Part shown: positions 25,758-35,570 of the stretch, piece after piece
Layout of the letters: each line of letters opens with the position of its first letter
Position numbering within the stretch: position 1 is the stretch's first letter
Assembly: GCF_016584665.1 (NCBI RefSeq)
Contig: NZ_BBJB01000048.1
Span: 39,696-103,695, forward strand
Origin: Pseudanabaena sp. lw0831
GTDB lineage: Bacteria; Cyanobacteriota; Cyanobacteriia; Pseudanabaenales; Pseudanabaenaceae
Direction: 5' to 3'
Length of the DNA stretch: 64,000 bases
The notes under the pieces: generated by a model
What the model was told of the DNA's origin: nothing
The model's database searches: none
The model's input: the letters and a program-made list of their open reading frames with translations, nothing else
Position numbers and translations under genes: made by a program

Positions 25758-27353
25758 CTACATCTCATAGTCGCCACCCGACCCGTAGTACCAAGCGTCA
25801 ATCTGACGTTGCCATTGATACTTTTGCTCTGGCAAGAAATTCCCGATCGCAGGTTCTAATCTCTGACCAATTTGATTTAAAAAGCTATAGGCTCCTAAAC
25901 CGAGATAATGCTTTAGCCAATCTAATAAAGTCGGAATCCCAACCTGCTGAATAATCTTCAGAACTAAAACAGGATCGGCAATAGACATTGCTAGCATCGT
26001 CCTTGCTAGAGGGATAAACTGCACCACATCTTGCAAGAATGGATAGAGAACCCGATCGCCTAATTTCTCCATGGATTTAAAAGTTACACCTAACAGATAA
26101 TTAATGCGATCGCTTTCGATTTGTTGATTGACAGATACACTCATCGATTTTTGAAATAGCCAAGTTACCGAGAGATTAGGTTGATAGGGCTGTAGCGATC
26201 GCAGATTTTCTTTTGCTAACAAGTCACAACGCAAAGCCGTATCGATCCCATCGGTCAAACGTTGCAAATGCCTCACCATTGCGCCAAATCCACCAAAGCT
26301 AAGTGGCGACTGCATTCCTGAGCTATCTCCAACTTGCAAAATCCGATCCCAAGGTGTTTGCAAAGGGTTTTGTTTGTAAGAAGGGAAAAATCCAAAGAGA
26401 ACTCGTTGAAATTCTAGTTGATTAAGTTCTATCTCTTGATATTTGGGCAGCCAAAATAAATAGTCTTCCATTAGTTCTGCAAAACTGGGGCGCTGCGGAT
26501 CGGCATCTACATAGGTGAACATATAGGTGGTTCTGCCATCTTTAGCAGGAAAGGCTTCCCAAAAATATTGGCATTGTTTTTGGATCGGCGTAAAGCTATA
26601 AATTAAGTCACCATAGGACTTTTCTGGCATTCCCTTCGCACAACTTCCCACCACCATACAAACGCCATCGGGCTTGATATTTCCCTGTACTTGCGATCGC
26701 GCTTGCTTTACGATCGGCGAGAAATGTCCCATCACATCCAATAATAATCGCCCCGTAATCCTCTTATCCCCCTCTCCTACGGGAGAGGGGCTAGGGGTGA
26801 GGGCAACTTCCACAGCAACTCCGTCAGCATAGGTGATCGCCTGTTTAAATGCAGTTTTCTCTAATAATATTCCCCCAGCATCTAAAAACTTCTGTTTCAG
26901 AATTTCTAATAAATAGACAGGATCAACGCCAATATTGAGAATATCGCGCACCCATAAATCTTTACCACCCTGAAAGCCAACTCTAGCGGGATTATATATT
27001 GTCGCGATCGCAGTTTCTAGTTCCGCTTCGGTTAATAAATCTAATTCTAGAAACGCATTTAATTCCTTACGGGAAATATTCCATTCTTGCGCTCTACCCC
27101 GCAATATACCCTGTTCAATAATCGCCACTCGCCAGCCTCGACGCTGCAATGCACAGGCGATAAATATGCCCAATGTGCCACCACAAACGATCGCATCAAA
27201 ATCTTTATCGCCTAACTTTTCTGACGTTGTCTGAACTACCTTCGCGATTTCCTGACTACCTTGACGATAGCTTGTCCAGAAAGCATCCATACGTTCTAAT
27301 TGCGCTGGAATTTCCGCAGGCATTTGCGATCTCACAGATTCAAATAAAGACAT
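25758..27353 (-). CDS. cruP: CruP-like lycopene cyclase-family FAD protein
   Basis: 531 residues. The Rossmann FAD site is FDAIVCGGTLGIFIACALQRRGW (about 52-74), followed by VAIIEQGILRGRAQEWNISR and, late, the FAD-contact QVGDSSGMQSPLSFGGFGAMVRH. This layout fits the CruA/CruP family of cyanobacteria, green sulfur bacteria and plants. CruA cyclises lycopene; the role of CruP is less sure and is linked to carotenoid 5,6-epoxide limits in plants. About residues 185-197 (LTPSPSPVGEG) are encoded by a dispersed repeat inserted in frame. It is co-transcribed with the next gene (20-base gap). Confidence 0.78.
   Translation of the reverse strand: MSLFESVRSQMPAEIPAQLERMDAFWTSYRQGSQEIAKVVQTTSEKLGDKDFDAIVCGGTLGIFIACALQRRGWRVAIIEQGILRGRAQEWNISRKELNAFLELDLLTEAELETAIATIYNPARVGFQGGKDLWVRDILNIGVDPVYLLEILKQKFLDAGGILLEKTAFKQAITYADGVAVEVALTPSPSPVGEGDKRITGRLLLDVMGHFSPIVKQARSQVQGNIKPDGVCMVVGSCAKGMPEKSYGDLIYSFTPIQKQCQYFWEAFPAKDGRTTYMFTYVDADPQRPSFAELMEDYLFWLPKYQEIELNQLEFQRVLFGFFPSYKQNPLQTPWDRILQVGDSSGMQSPLSFGGFGAMVRHLQRLTDGIDTALRCDLLAKENLRSLQPYQPNLSVTWLFQKSMSVSVNQQIESDRINYLLGVTFKSMEKLGDRVLYPFLQDVVQFIPLARTMLAMSIADPVLVLKIIQQVGIPTLLDWLKHYLGLGAYSFLNQIGQRLEPAIGNFLPEQKYQWQRQIDAWYYGSGGDYEM
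26766..26804. repeat. Dispersed repeat inserted in frame inside cruP
   Basis: The sequence CCCTCTCCTACGGGAGAGGG continuing into CTAGGGGTGAGGG is the same repeat as at 19525 and 35571. In cruP it reads through as LTPSPSPVGEG without a stop or frameshift. Confidence 0.85.
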
Positions 27354-27372
27354 AATTTCCCACTATCCTAAC

Positions 27373-27897
27373 CTAACGCTGATAACGAGGATCGCAGTAG
27401 TCGCGCAGCCACTTATTGGTCGCATCCGCGATCGCCGCATCACTGACATCCACAGGTGGCGCTTGTCCAATTCGCATAAATGCCATCGATAGCCGCCAAC
27501 CATTTGAGGTGGGAACCACAAATAACCAGTAAGCCCGTTGCGATGTTTCGGTTTTACCCGTTTGCCTCTCTAATATCGACAAGAATACCTGCTGTGGAAG
27601 GCGATCGCGAGCTTGATCGGGCGCTAAAGGCAAAGGCTCTAGTTCTGGCTGGCTAATGGTCATCACCTCGCGTTTAATCCGCAAACGGCTATAGACACGG
27701 TTGATATAGTCTGGCAAGTCTTTAGCTAATGCTTTACTTAAGCTGGGAAAGTCCGCAGGGCAAGTGCGGTTATTAATATAGGTTTCAGCTTTTACAGAAT
27801 TAGGAATATAGATACAAGTAGTTAGGGCGATCGCCGCCACAAGTTTGGAAAATGATCCGCAATGCAGGGATGGTTTAGGCGATCGGTAATTTGTCAT
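27373..27897 (-). CDS. Exported cyanobacterial hypothetical protein
   Basis: 174 residues. A signal peptide is likely: basic start, hydrophobic core LVAAIALTTCIYI (19-31), cleavage after about SVKA. The mature part has two Cys (CPADFP and the near-terminal DYCDPRY) that could pair. It resembles small periplasmic or lumenal cyanobacterial proteins with conserved FPSL and WLRDYCDPRY segments; the role is unknown. It lies first in an operon with cruP, which suggests a link to membranes or carotenoids. Confidence 0.65.
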   Translation of the reverse strand: MTNYRSPKPSLHCGSFSKLVAAIALTTCIYIPNSVKAETYINNRTCPADFPSLSKALAKDLPDYINRVYSRLRIKREVMTISQPELEPLPLAPDQARDRLPQQVFLSILERQTGKTETSQRAYWLFVVPTSNGWRLSMAFMRIGQAPPVDVSDAAIADATNKWLRDYCDPRYQR

Positions 27898-27923
27898 AAA
27901 TTATGATACGGGTGCTGCTATTT

Positions 27924-27987
27924 AATAAGGAACCAGTTTTTTTTGTGGCGCGGCGAAGCCGCGCCACAAAAAAACTGGTTCCTTATT
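27924..27987. repeat. About 30-bp-arm palindrome
   Basis: Arms 27924-27954 and 27958-27987 (8 T against 7 A, otherwise perfect), core GTGGCGCGGC/GCCGCGCCAC. It lies between divergent genes. The gap 27898-28344 otherwise holds the repeat at 28150 and two short hairpins at about 28258-28307 (AACCCGTTTCAACGGGTT and AGCCC...GGGCT). Confidence 0.75.
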
Positions 27988-28149
27988 TTACTGCGAGTCC
28001 CTAAGCATTAACAAATAAAGTTGATTGAACTGGATTAAGGGCTTTTTGATTACGTTTTGTATTGTACTCAATCAATTCATTCAGGAAATAAAACAACTGT
28101 CTGACAGAGTTGGGATTTACGCAAATAAGCCAAGAGTTCAAGTTACATG

Positions 28150-28231
28150 GAAGTAGGGATTTGGGCTTGGAGACCAAGCCCCTACATTTTTTGTATAGTG
28201 GGCTTGGTCTCCAAGCCCACTTTCAATATGA
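28150..28231. repeat. GGGCTTGGAGACCAAGCCC repeat (copy 1)
   Basis: Two inverted units (28163-28181 and 28201-28219), each itself palindromic, end in CTTTCAATATGA. The same composite lies at 31161-31232, so two copies bracket the oxidoreductase gene pair. Confidence 0.8.
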
Positions 28232-28344
28232 TTTTTGTTCCACGTAACATCAGTTAATTAACCCGTTTCAACGGGTTTGAGCTTTTAGCCCGCACTTGAG
28301 TGCAGGGCTGCGTAAGTTTCAACCATAGTCAAGGAACTATTTAT

Positions 28345-29889
28345 ATGGCAACGGATTACTTGATAGTTGGTAGTGGTTTGTCGGCATTGACCTTTGGTGC
28401 TTTGATGGCACATTCAGGCAAGACAGTCCAAATCCTCGAAGCTCACGAGCATCCTGGTGGATTTGGGCATACGTTTACGATGGCAAAAAAATATAAGTTT
28501 AACGCTCAATTTCACTATGTCTGGGACTGTGGTGAAGACCAAACTGTGAATCGAGTACTAAAAAAGCTGGGTCTAGAGCAGGAAGTCACCTTTGAACGTT
28601 ACGATCCCAAAGGCTTTGACCATATGCGGATGCCAGACTATGCCGTTGATATTCCCTCAGATCCAGAGGAACTAATTCAGCGATTGTCTGCTCTCTTTCC
28701 AGCAGCTAGCGATCGCCTTCGCCAATTCGTCAATGCAGTGGAAAAAACTGGTCACGGCTTAAAAAAACTGTCTCCGCCCATCAACCCGATGGAATTATTA
28801 AAACATCCAATTGAGGTGATTTCTACAGTTCAATATCTCAATAGTACGCTTCAGGATGTATTTGACAAATTTCAACTGCCCCAAGCTGCCCAAACGCTAT
28901 TAGCGCTGCAATGGCCAGATTTTTTATTGCCGCCCAATCAACTCTCTTTCTATGCGTGGGTAGTGCTATTCCGAGGTTATCAAGCAGGAGCCTATTACCC
29001 AACTCAGCATTTTGAGCATGTGATTAACTCATTAGTGAAGGTGATCGAATCTAATGGTGGAAAAGTACTGCTCAATTATGAAGTTACCAGTTTTAAAGTT
29101 ATCGATAGAACGGTTATGGGCGTTCAGGCGATGAATCTCATTAGCCATGAAACCCATGAGTTTATAGGCGATACGGTAATTTGTAATATTGACCCCAAAA
29201 AAGCCGCGAAGATGATCGGCGAGTCGCAATTTTCTAAAACAGTACGCCGAAAACTCGACTATGAATATTCGGTGTCTAACTATATGGCTTACTGCGTCGT
29301 TAAAGATCTCGACCTTCGAGACTATGGCTTTGGCAAATGGAATCTCTTTCATACAGGACATCAAAATCTCAATGAAGCCTTTGCGCAGATGTACGATCGC
29401 TATGACTACTCTAATCCAAGTTTTGCGATCACCACGCCTACTTTGCTTACAGAAGCAAGTCAAGATAGCCCAGAGGACTGCCAAATTGTGGAATTTCTCA
29501 CCGTGGCAAATTATGACTACTTTAAGAAGTTAGAGAAGAGCGATCGCAAGACTTACAACCATCGAAAACAGGAGATTCTCGATTCGATTCTCGATGTTGT
29601 GGAAGCAAAATATGTACCAAATTTTAGAAAACATATGGTTTTCCATATTACAGGCAGCCCCACAACTAACGAGCGTTTCTGCTGGTGTCCCAATGGTAAT
29701 TCCTATGGCTCTAGCTTAACCCCGCGCAATATGGGGCTGGGAAGGCTGAATCACGAAACTTCACTCAATCATTTCTATTTTTGTAATGCCTCTTCTGGCT
29801 ATCCAGGCTTTGCGCCCACCATTTGGACAGGTGCGTTGTTATATCAAAGATTATCTGGTGATGTAATTTTAGGTGGAGGTCAATCATGA
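28345..29889 (+). CDS. Phytoene-desaturase/CrtISO-like FAD oxidoreductase
   Basis: 514 residues from the ATG at 28345, which has AAGGA about 10 bases upstream; a longer frame from 28300 lacks such a site. The dinucleotide site is DYLIVGSGLSALTFGALMA, then EAHEHPGGFGHTF, typical of the carotene desaturase/isomerase and retinol saturase group. The C-terminus has FCNASSGYPGFAPTIWTG for FAD contact. It probably acts on a polyene or other lipid; the exact substrate is unknown. Its stop overlaps the next start (ATGA), so the two are coupled. Confidence 0.78.
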   Translation: MATDYLIVGSGLSALTFGALMAHSGKTVQILEAHEHPGGFGHTFTMAKKYKFNAQFHYVWDCGEDQTVNRVLKKLGLEQEVTFERYDPKGFDHMRMPDYAVDIPSDPEELIQRLSALFPAASDRLRQFVNAVEKTGHGLKKLSPPINPMELLKHPIEVISTVQYLNSTLQDVFDKFQLPQAAQTLLALQWPDFLLPPNQLSFYAWVVLFRGYQAGAYYPTQHFEHVINSLVKVIESNGGKVLLNYEVTSFKVIDRTVMGVQAMNLISHETHEFIGDTVICNIDPKKAAKMIGESQFSKTVRRKLDYEYSVSNYMAYCVVKDLDLRDYGFGKWNLFHTGHQNLNEAFAQMYDRYDYSNPSFAITTPTLLTEASQDSPEDCQIVEFLTVANYDYFKKLEKSDRKTYNHRKQEILDSILDVVEAKYVPNFRKHMVFHITGSPTTNERFCWCPNGNSYGSSLTPRNMGLGRLNHETSLNHFYFCNASSGYPGFAPTIWTGALLYQRLSGDVILGGGQS

Positions 29890-31154
29890 AAATCGCTATC
29901 ATTGGGGGTGGAGCTAGTGGCATGGTCACAGCCTACCTACTCGATAAACAGGGGCATCAAGTCACGGTGTTTGAGCGACAACCTAGTTTAGGCGGACATA
30001 TTCGGACATTAAACAAAAATGTGCAGCCGAACCAATCCGATTGCCAAGAGATTCTAGAATGTGGCGTGATTGAATTCCCTACGGTATTCCATAGCTTCAT
30101 CTCACTTATGCAAGAACTAGGAGTAGAGCTAGAACCTGTCAATGTCGGTTCCGCGATGTATTTTAAAAATGGCAGCCACTATTTATCAGGAGTCACAATT
30201 CAGAAGAATTTTACTGGTATCCGTCGTTTCATCGAATATTTACGTCTTGATACGCTTTATGCCCGCTCCGCAGGACTATGGCTGAGAATGAAATTTGCGG
30301 ATATTAAAGATTTCTACGATCATCCTCTTTCATATTATTTGAAACGTCCTTGCACTCGCAATACTTGGTTAAAGCTATTAGTCATGTATAGCTACTCCAT
30401 GCCATTGGAAGCGATTGATGATTTTCCAGCAGAATTAGCGATGCCTGTTTTACGTGACGATGTTGCGGTCAAATGGGTCAGGGTTAAAGGTGGCGTGTAT
30501 TCCTATATTGAAAAAATCTTGGCAAAATTCACGGGGGAGATTTTACTAAATGTGGAGATTGACCATATTTCTAGAAGTGAGAATGCTGTCAAAATTGTGC
30601 GATCCACAGGCAAAGTTCAGGAATTTGATAAGGTCGTATTTGCTACGCCTCCAGATCAGGTGATGACGCTGTTAGCTGACCCAACTGAGAATGAAACTAA
30701 ACGGTTTTCCCATTGGCAAGCTAATCATATAGATAGTATTGTTCATAGGGATAATTCTATGTACGATCGCTATGGGATTAAATACGCATCAGAATTTGAT
30801 TTCTTTCAAACTGATAGTCGCTGGGGCTATAACAGTTGCCTAAATCAGCTTTGTGATATCTCGTCGCCAGAGCGTTATTTCCTATCCTATCAATTAGAGG
30901 AGTTGATTGCTCGCGATCGCTACATTCATATCCAAAAGCATCACACTCCATTTTATACCACTGAATCTTTTCGATATCGCGATGAAGTGGTAGCAACTAA
31001 TGGTGAAAATAATACTTACTATGCGGGAGCCTATCTTGGTGATGGATTACATGAAGGTGCGATCGCATCAGCTTTTCGGGTCGCACAACTGTTACAGGTC
31101 AAAAGCACTAAGAGATCCCCCTCAATCTCCCTTAAAAATGGGGAAGAATATTAA
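29886..31154 (+). CDS. FAD-dependent amine-oxidase-type oxidoreductase
   Basis: 422 residues. The FAD site is IAIIGGGASGMVTAYLL (3-19) with FERQPSLGGHIRT, and the C-terminus has YYAGAYLGDGLHEGAIASAFRVAQLL. This is the NAD(P)-binding, desaturase-like subgroup that occurs beside fatty-acid or cyclopropane-type genes; the reaction is not known. The last residues (RSPSISLKNGEEY) look like repeat-derived sequence (CCCTCAATCTCCCTTAAAAATGGGG) rather than family sequence. Confidence 0.75.
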   Translation: MKIAIIGGGASGMVTAYLLDKQGHQVTVFERQPSLGGHIRTLNKNVQPNQSDCQEILECGVIEFPTVFHSFISLMQELGVELEPVNVGSAMYFKNGSHYLSGVTIQKNFTGIRRFIEYLRLDTLYARSAGLWLRMKFADIKDFYDHPLSYYLKRPCTRNTWLKLLVMYSYSMPLEAIDDFPAELAMPVLRDDVAVKWVRVKGGVYSYIEKILAKFTGEILLNVEIDHISRSENAVKIVRSTGKVQEFDKVVFATPPDQVMTLLADPTENETKRFSHWQANHIDSIVHRDNSMYDRYGIKYASEFDFFQTDSRWGYNSCLNQLCDISSPERYFLSYQLEELIARDRYIHIQKHHTPFYTTESFRYRDEVVATNGENNTYYAGAYLGDGLHEGAIASAFRVAQLLQVKSTKRSPSISLKNGEEY

Positions 31155-31160
31155 TTAAGA

Positions 31161-31232
31161 TTTGGGCTTGGAGACCAAGCCCCTACCTATACAAAAAATG
31201 TAGGGGTTTGGTCTCCAAACCCTCTTTCAATA
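31161..31232. repeat. GGGCTTGGAGACCAAGCCC repeat (copy 2), partly coding
   Basis: Units 31163-31181 and 31204-31222, then CTTTCAATATGA as in copy 1. On the minus strand it supplies the last residues and stop codon of the hybrid kinase. Confidence 0.85.
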
Positions 31233-34200
31233 TGACTTTCTGCGGCACGCAATAAAGCTTTTTCTAACAGATCAAAGTCGATGGGCTTACTGATATATGC
31301 ATCCATACCTGCGGCGGCATATTGTTTTTGATCTTCTGGGGCTGCATTCGCAGACACCACAATGATGTAGGGGCGAGAGTCCTGATCCCATTCAGCAATA
31401 ATTCTTTTGGTGGCTTCGATTCCATCTAGTACAGGCATTTGGATATCCATCAAAATTACATCGTAGGGTTTCTCCCGTAGCATGGTTATCGCCTCTAATC
31501 CATTGTTAGCGATGTCAGCATCGTGTCCTAAGTTCTCCAAGAGTACCTTTAACAGCATCTGATTATAGTCCACATCCTCGGCTATCAGAATGCTTAATGG
31601 CTTGGTTGATGTTACTTTTTCCTGAACCGCGATCGCAGCTTCTTCGATCGCATTTTCATCTGTTGGTGATAGTAGGGCGATCGCTTTGGGTGCTTGCTCG
31701 ATCAGGGCTTGCGGGTGATTTCCTGCTAAGTCCAACTCAAAGCTAAAGGTACTGCCCACATTGACTTCGCTGACGACCTTGATTTCACCGCCCATTTTTT
31801 GGACTAGATTTTGGCTAATCGCTAAGCCTAAACCAGCACCTTTAGTTCTCGTTTCAGCTTTGCCAGCTTGCTCAAAGGGTAAGAATATCTTTCCAATTTC
31901 GGCGGCGGTCATGCCTGTACCTGTATCGGCGATCGCAAACTGAATTAGTTGATCCGGAGATTTCGTAACTGAAAAAGTAATCGCCCCAGTGGAGGTGAAC
32001 TTGATCGCATTGCTAAGTATATTGAGCAAGACTTGTCTTAAGCGTTTTTCGTCTGCATAGATAGTTTTAGGAAGATTGGGTGCAAACTGCGTTGTCAAGG
32101 TGAGTTTTTTCTCCATAGCCTTGAAATAAACCATCGCGACTGTGACTTCCAAGAAATTAGATATAAACAAAAGATTTGGCTCGATTTCTATTTTGTTGGC
32201 TTCGATTCTAGAGATATCGAGCAGATCTTCAATTAGTGAAAGCAAATGTTCACTAGACTGCAAAATGATTCTTGGATATTCCTGAGATTCCGCATCTAGA
32301 TGCGGATGATCTAGGAGAATTTTGGAAAAGCCCATGATTGCATTGAGAGGAGTGCGTAATTCATGGCTCATATTACCCAAAAATACGCTCTTAGCTTGAT
32401 TTGCTCGTTCATAAGCAGTCATTGCTTCCGACAATTCTTGATTTTTGACAACCATTTGCTGCTTTTGGAGATTGCGTTCAGTGATATCTTCGATCGCAAT
32501 CAAAATCATCCGCCCGATATTACCTTGCTCAATCCGACAAGCATTGATCAACATCGTGCGCCGACCCAGACGAACAAAGTCCTGAGTAAGTTCATAATCT
32601 TGGGCAGAAATATCCAACATGAGAATGTCATTTAGTAGCGATCGCAGTTTAGGAATATCCCAATCTCCATCCCCTAGTGCAAAAATCGACTGCTGCTCAG
32701 TTTGGTGAGGATGCATTTGGAAGATATTATAAAAGGCGCGATTTGCCGTAATCACTTGTAGATCGGCATTTAGCACTATCAAGGGCTGATGTAAAGTCTC
32801 AATGATCGCTGTGGCATAATTGCGTGCTGCTTCTAACTCGATCTCATTGCGTTTAAGCAGATCGATATCAAATAAACTAATCACCACTCCATCAATATGA
32901 TTGTCAGTAGTTCGATAGGGACGAATTCTCAAGCTAAACCAATTTCCTGAATGATCTTGTACGGCCTGTTCATAGGGAATCAGCGTATCAATTACCGATG
33001 TTACCAAGCTTCTGATATGGAGAACATCAAGGTTAATCTGAATGTCGCTAAAGGGTCGTCCTACATCACTAGGAATCAGGTTAAAAGCCTGCTCCGCCAT
33101 TGGTGTAAAACGTCTAATTCGCAAATCGCCTGACAACATCAAAATTGGGATATTCACACTGCTGAGCAGATTTTGCATATCGTTGTTGACTTGATGCAAC
33201 TGGATATTGCGGCTGCGTAATTCATCATTAATCGTGCCTAACTCTTCATTAGTGGCTTGAATTTCTTCTTTAGCAGTTTCCAATTCCTCATTGGTGCTTT
33301 GTAATTCCTCATTACTTGATAAGATTTCTTCACCAGCAACCTTGAGATCTTGGTTATTCGCTTCTTGAGTGTCAATGATCGATCGCAAATATTCTTTGGT
33401 TTTTTCTAACTCATGAGTGAGCCGCACCACTTCTATATCCGTCTTAGTCGATCGCTCTTTGCGGGGCTTAGCGAGTATGCTTGCGGCGGCAGGTGGCAGC
33501 AATATTTGCGCTGGACGGCTCTCAAATAGCACTAAAAAGCATTGATCGCCATTGGCTCTTAAAGGAATCACATCCAACTTGACGAGCAGCCCCTTCGACA
33601 TCTCAATGCCATCTTTAGCGATCGGCAAGTCTTGATCTCTGGCATTATAAATCGCCGATCTCAAATCTAGGCGCAATTCTAAACGAGCCATCTTGAGCAA
33701 ATTTAGGCTCGCCTTACCAGGAGATGGCTCTAAATAAGGGCTAGTCTGCCCTCGAAACTGCAAAATCTCCAGATCGGAGTTAATGATCACGCCCGCAGGC
33801 GCATACCGACTTAATATCACCTGATCGGCTAGCTGTTCCAAGTTTGTTTCCGCAGTGTTTTCATTGCGGGGTTCCCGATTTACAATCTCACGCATCTGGT
33901 TGCTTTTGACGAAGTTAAAATTCATCCTTGATGATGTGATTTTACCCTTATAAATGCGATTCTTTTTGTCAACGATCTCAAACAAATCTCCCGCATTGCC
34001 AATTCCTTCAGAACTTCCCAACATCAAAAATCCATTGGCATTAAGTGCGTAGTGAAAAATTGGCATCACCTTTTTTTGCAGCACTGGTTCCAGATAAATC
34101 AGCATATTGCGGCAGCTAATCAGATCTAGCCTCGAGAATGGCGGATCGCTAGTCAAATTTTGTCGCGCAAATATACATAATTCCCTAACCAATTTGCTAA

Positions 34201-35464
34201 TCTGATAGCCCCCATCTGTGGGTGTAAAAAAGCGCCGCAACCTCTCTGGAGAGACATCAATTAGCAAATTATGATGATAAACTCCAGCCCTTGCGGTTTC
34301 GATCGCCTGTTCGCTAATATCCGTAGCAAAGATCTGAATGGCAGGCTTGATCGGATAATCATCTAGAAATTCTAATAAACTAATCGCGATCGAATAAACT
34401 TCTTCACCCGTTGCACAGCCGGCCACCCAAATCCGAATTGGTAAAGACTGCGATTTATTTTCACAAATAATGGGAAATACTAATTCCTGTAGCGATTTAA
34501 AAGATTCGGGGTCGCGAAAGAAACTAGTCACATTAATCAAAATGTCATTGTATAGTTTTTCAATTTCACTAGGATGCTCTTGCAAATAGAAGGCATAGTC
34601 TTCTACTTTTTGCAGATTCAGCAAACCCATTCGCCGCATCATCCTTCGACTGATTGTCCCTTTCTTGTAATGGCGAAAATCGGCTCCTTTCGCTTTCTGC
34701 AATAGTCCAAAAATAGTTGATAAAGCTGCGATACCTTCTCCCGTTTCTGTAAAAACTAACGCCGATTGATCGTCAGGTTCATAAAGCGTAATGGCAGTAT
34801 TTATTGCTTCATCATGGACATTTGTACCAAGGCTAATATTTACCAGTTCAGCGGCAATCTCCGCAGGTGACAACACAAAATCCACAAAGCCCGATGCGAT
34901 TGCAATCATTGGCATGGTAGGGAAGTCTGCTGAGGCAAGCTCTTGAGCGAAGGTGATTCCCCCTGCCGCCTTAATTGCGCCGATACCTGCTGTACCATCT
35001 TCATTGCTCCCCGATAAAATCACCGCGATCGCCCGATCCCCGAGATCGGCAGCAAGGGAACTAAAAAATTCATCGATCACCATATATTTTCCCTTGACTC
35101 GCTGACGCGGTTCGAGCCTCAAGATGCCCTGCTCCAGAGTCATCGAAATATTCGGCGGAATCACGTACACCGAATTTGGCATAATTCTCATGCCTTCCCG
35201 CGCTTCATTGACTGGCATCTTTGTCGAACGCCGTAAGATCTCACTTAACTGGCTATCATGTTGCGGAGCTAAATGCTGAAGCAGCACAAAGCCCAGCCCA
35301 GTATCCGCTGGTAACCCTCTGAGAATTTGCACAAATACTTCTAATCCGCCTGCTGATGCGCCGATTGCAACGATTGCTGAGCATTCTGTCAGCGTTTGCT
35401 CAGATGCGATCGTTAAATCAGATAAACTAGTCTCTTTGTCTGAATTCGATGCAGCATCGGACAT
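31187..35464 (-). CDS. CheB-CheR-PAS-histidine kinase-receiver hybrid protein
   Basis: 1,425 residues. The CheB methylesterase part (about 28-215) has Ser37 (GASAGG), His64 (LQHLAP) and Asp156 (SNEDGT). The CheR part (about 245-500) has the SAM site WVAGCATGEEVYSI. A long coiled coil (VAGEEILSSNEELQSTNEELE) leads to PAS domains, then the kinase with HELRTPLNAIMGFS, an ATPase domain with GAGLGLAIS, and a receiver with VILMDIQMPVLDG. Such proteins link methylation-type enzymes to phosphorelay; targets are unknown. The final 13 residues (from ERGFGDQ) come from an inserted repeat. The gene is monocistronic. Confidence 0.93.
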   Translation of the reverse strand: MSDAASNSDKETSLSDLTIASEQTLTECSAIVAIGASAGGLEVFVQILRGLPADTGLGFVLLQHLAPQHDSQLSEILRRSTKMPVNEAREGMRIMPNSVYVIPPNISMTLEQGILRLEPRQRVKGKYMVIDEFFSSLAADLGDRAIAVILSGSNEDGTAGIGAIKAAGGITFAQELASADFPTMPMIAIASGFVDFVLSPAEIAAELVNISLGTNVHDEAINTAITLYEPDDQSALVFTETGEGIAALSTIFGLLQKAKGADFRHYKKGTISRRMMRRMGLLNLQKVEDYAFYLQEHPSEIEKLYNDILINVTSFFRDPESFKSLQELVFPIICENKSQSLPIRIWVAGCATGEEVYSIAISLLEFLDDYPIKPAIQIFATDISEQAIETARAGVYHHNLLIDVSPERLRRFFTPTDGGYQISKLVRELCIFARQNLTSDPPFSRLDLISCRNMLIYLEPVLQKKVMPIFHYALNANGFLMLGSSEGIGNAGDLFEIVDKKNRIYKGKITSSRMNFNFVKSNQMREIVNREPRNENTAETNLEQLADQVILSRYAPAGVIINSDLEILQFRGQTSPYLEPSPGKASLNLLKMARLELRLDLRSAIYNARDQDLPIAKDGIEMSKGLLVKLDVIPLRANGDQCFLVLFESRPAQILLPPAAASILAKPRKERSTKTDIEVVRLTHELEKTKEYLRSIIDTQEANNQDLKVAGEEILSSNEELQSTNEELETAKEEIQATNEELGTINDELRSRNIQLHQVNNDMQNLLSSVNIPILMLSGDLRIRRFTPMAEQAFNLIPSDVGRPFSDIQINLDVLHIRSLVTSVIDTLIPYEQAVQDHSGNWFSLRIRPYRTTDNHIDGVVISLFDIDLLKRNEIELEAARNYATAIIETLHQPLIVLNADLQVITANRAFYNIFQMHPHQTEQQSIFALGDGDWDIPKLRSLLNDILMLDISAQDYELTQDFVRLGRRTMLINACRIEQGNIGRMILIAIEDITERNLQKQQMVVKNQELSEAMTAYERANQAKSVFLGNMSHELRTPLNAIMGFSKILLDHPHLDAESQEYPRIILQSSEHLLSLIEDLLDISRIEANKIEIEPNLLFISNFLEVTVAMVYFKAMEKKLTLTTQFAPNLPKTIYADEKRLRQVLLNILSNAIKFTSTGAITFSVTKSPDQLIQFAIADTGTGMTAAEIGKIFLPFEQAGKAETRTKGAGLGLAISQNLVQKMGGEIKVVSEVNVGSTFSFELDLAGNHPQALIEQAPKAIALLSPTDENAIEEAAIAVQEKVTSTKPLSILIAEDVDYNQMLLKVLLENLGHDADIANNGLEAITMLREKPYDVILMDIQMPVLDGIEATKRIIAEWDQDSRPYIIVVSANAAPEDQKQYAAAGMDAYISKPIDFDLLEKALLRAAESHIERGFGDQTPTFFV

Positions 35465-35570
35465 TACTAGTTCCCTGAGATTTTATAGTGTATTTTCATA
35501 CTAGCAAAACCGCTGCAAATTCCATCTTTAGAAATAATAATAACGAACCTTACGCAGAAGTTTGCCAAAC

